Positions 41,385 through 41,439 of a stretch of 41,439 bases of DNA are shown in pieces (positions within the stretch are counted from its first letter, which is position 1; every line of letters starts with the position of its first letter). The DNA is from Bryobacterales bacterium (GTDB taxonomy: Bacteria > Acidobacteriota > Terriglobia > Bryobacterales > Bryobacteraceae): positions 1,209-42,647 of the forward strand of contig PMVV01000165.1 of assembly GCA_003166475.1 (NCBI GenBank), read 5' to 3'. The notes beneath the pieces were generated by a model. The model ran no database searches. It was not told where the DNA came from and saw only the letters and a program-made list of their open reading frames with translations. Both the position numbers and the translations under genes were made by a program.

Positions 41385-41439
41385 ATGGCAGAACCAGCGC
41401 GATCTTCCGCCCGCCAGTTCATGGAAGCCCTTTTTGCAA
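41385..41439 (+). CDS. possible start of a gene running off the right edge
   Basis: An ATG at 41385 opens an 18-codon frame (MAEPARSSARQFMEALFA) that continues past the window. TATGCT eight bases upstream could be a -10 for a leaderless mRNA, as in two other genes here, but there is no clear -35. An overlapping ATG at 41372 in another frame is less protein-like. The fragment is too short for a function. Confidence 0.3.
   Translation, partial: MAEPARSSARQFMEALFA

Overview
The window looks like a chromosomal segment of a high-GC member of the Acidobacteriota, probably from the Solibacter/Bryobacter group. The support is two Oar-like TonB-dependent receptors with N-terminal carboxypeptidase-regulatory-like domains, a PadR plus long MacB/FtsX-type 'ADOP' permease pair, secreted Ig-like proteins, many glycoside hydrolase and phosphoesterase genes, and numerous short palindromic repeats at gene ends. 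This is inference from gene content; there is no rRNA or other marker. I see no tRNA, rRNA, CRISPR array, transposase or phage gene.

Layout. 1-9.7 kb: an Oar-like receptor convergent with a padR-ADOP permease operon, which has a consensus promoter sitting directly on the start codon; then a PP2C phosphatase and two secreted Ig-like/ASH-like proteins. 9.7-17.6 kb: a five-gene efflux operon plus its TetR/CecR-type regulator, in the gene order of E. coli cecR-ybhG-ybhF-ybhS-ybhR, followed by a TolC-like outer-membrane protein. 17.7-18.8 kb: a Crp/Fnr-type regulator and a small secreted protein on the minus strand. 19.0-21.7 kb: a YncE-propeller/phosphoesterase protein. 21.7-22.7 kb: about 1 kb with no convincing gene. 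22.7-28.3 kb, minus strand: an Oar-like receptor followed by a GH36-type alpha-galactosidase, a likely glycan uptake/degradation pair.

28.5-38.7 kb, plus strand: the most interesting block, a compact redox operon. In order it encodes a Cyc2-like outer-membrane porin with one N-terminal haem, a blue-copper (cupredoxin) protein, a GltD-like FAD/NAD(P)H oxidoreductase with two ferredoxin-type 4Fe-4S motifs, a Rieske protein, a split cytochrome b (b6-like plus subunit-IV-like), a membrane-anchored octahaem cytochrome c, a monohaem cytochrome c lipoprotein with an Ig-like domain, and a secreted protein of unknown function. Together these could form a continuous electron path from the outer membrane, through the periplasm and a Rieske/cytochrome b complex, to NAD(P)H, or the reverse. 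39.0-41.3 kb: a Tat-exported GH78-like alpha-L-rhamnosidase; a possible further gene begins at the right edge.

A second theme is a family of short hairpin repeats (cores CAGG…CCTG). They lie immediately after stop codons, between genes of an operon, and in three places inside coding sequence: a C-terminal tail, a linker between haem domains and a signal peptide. A separate AGCTGAA heptamer repeat sits inside and at the end of the efflux operon.
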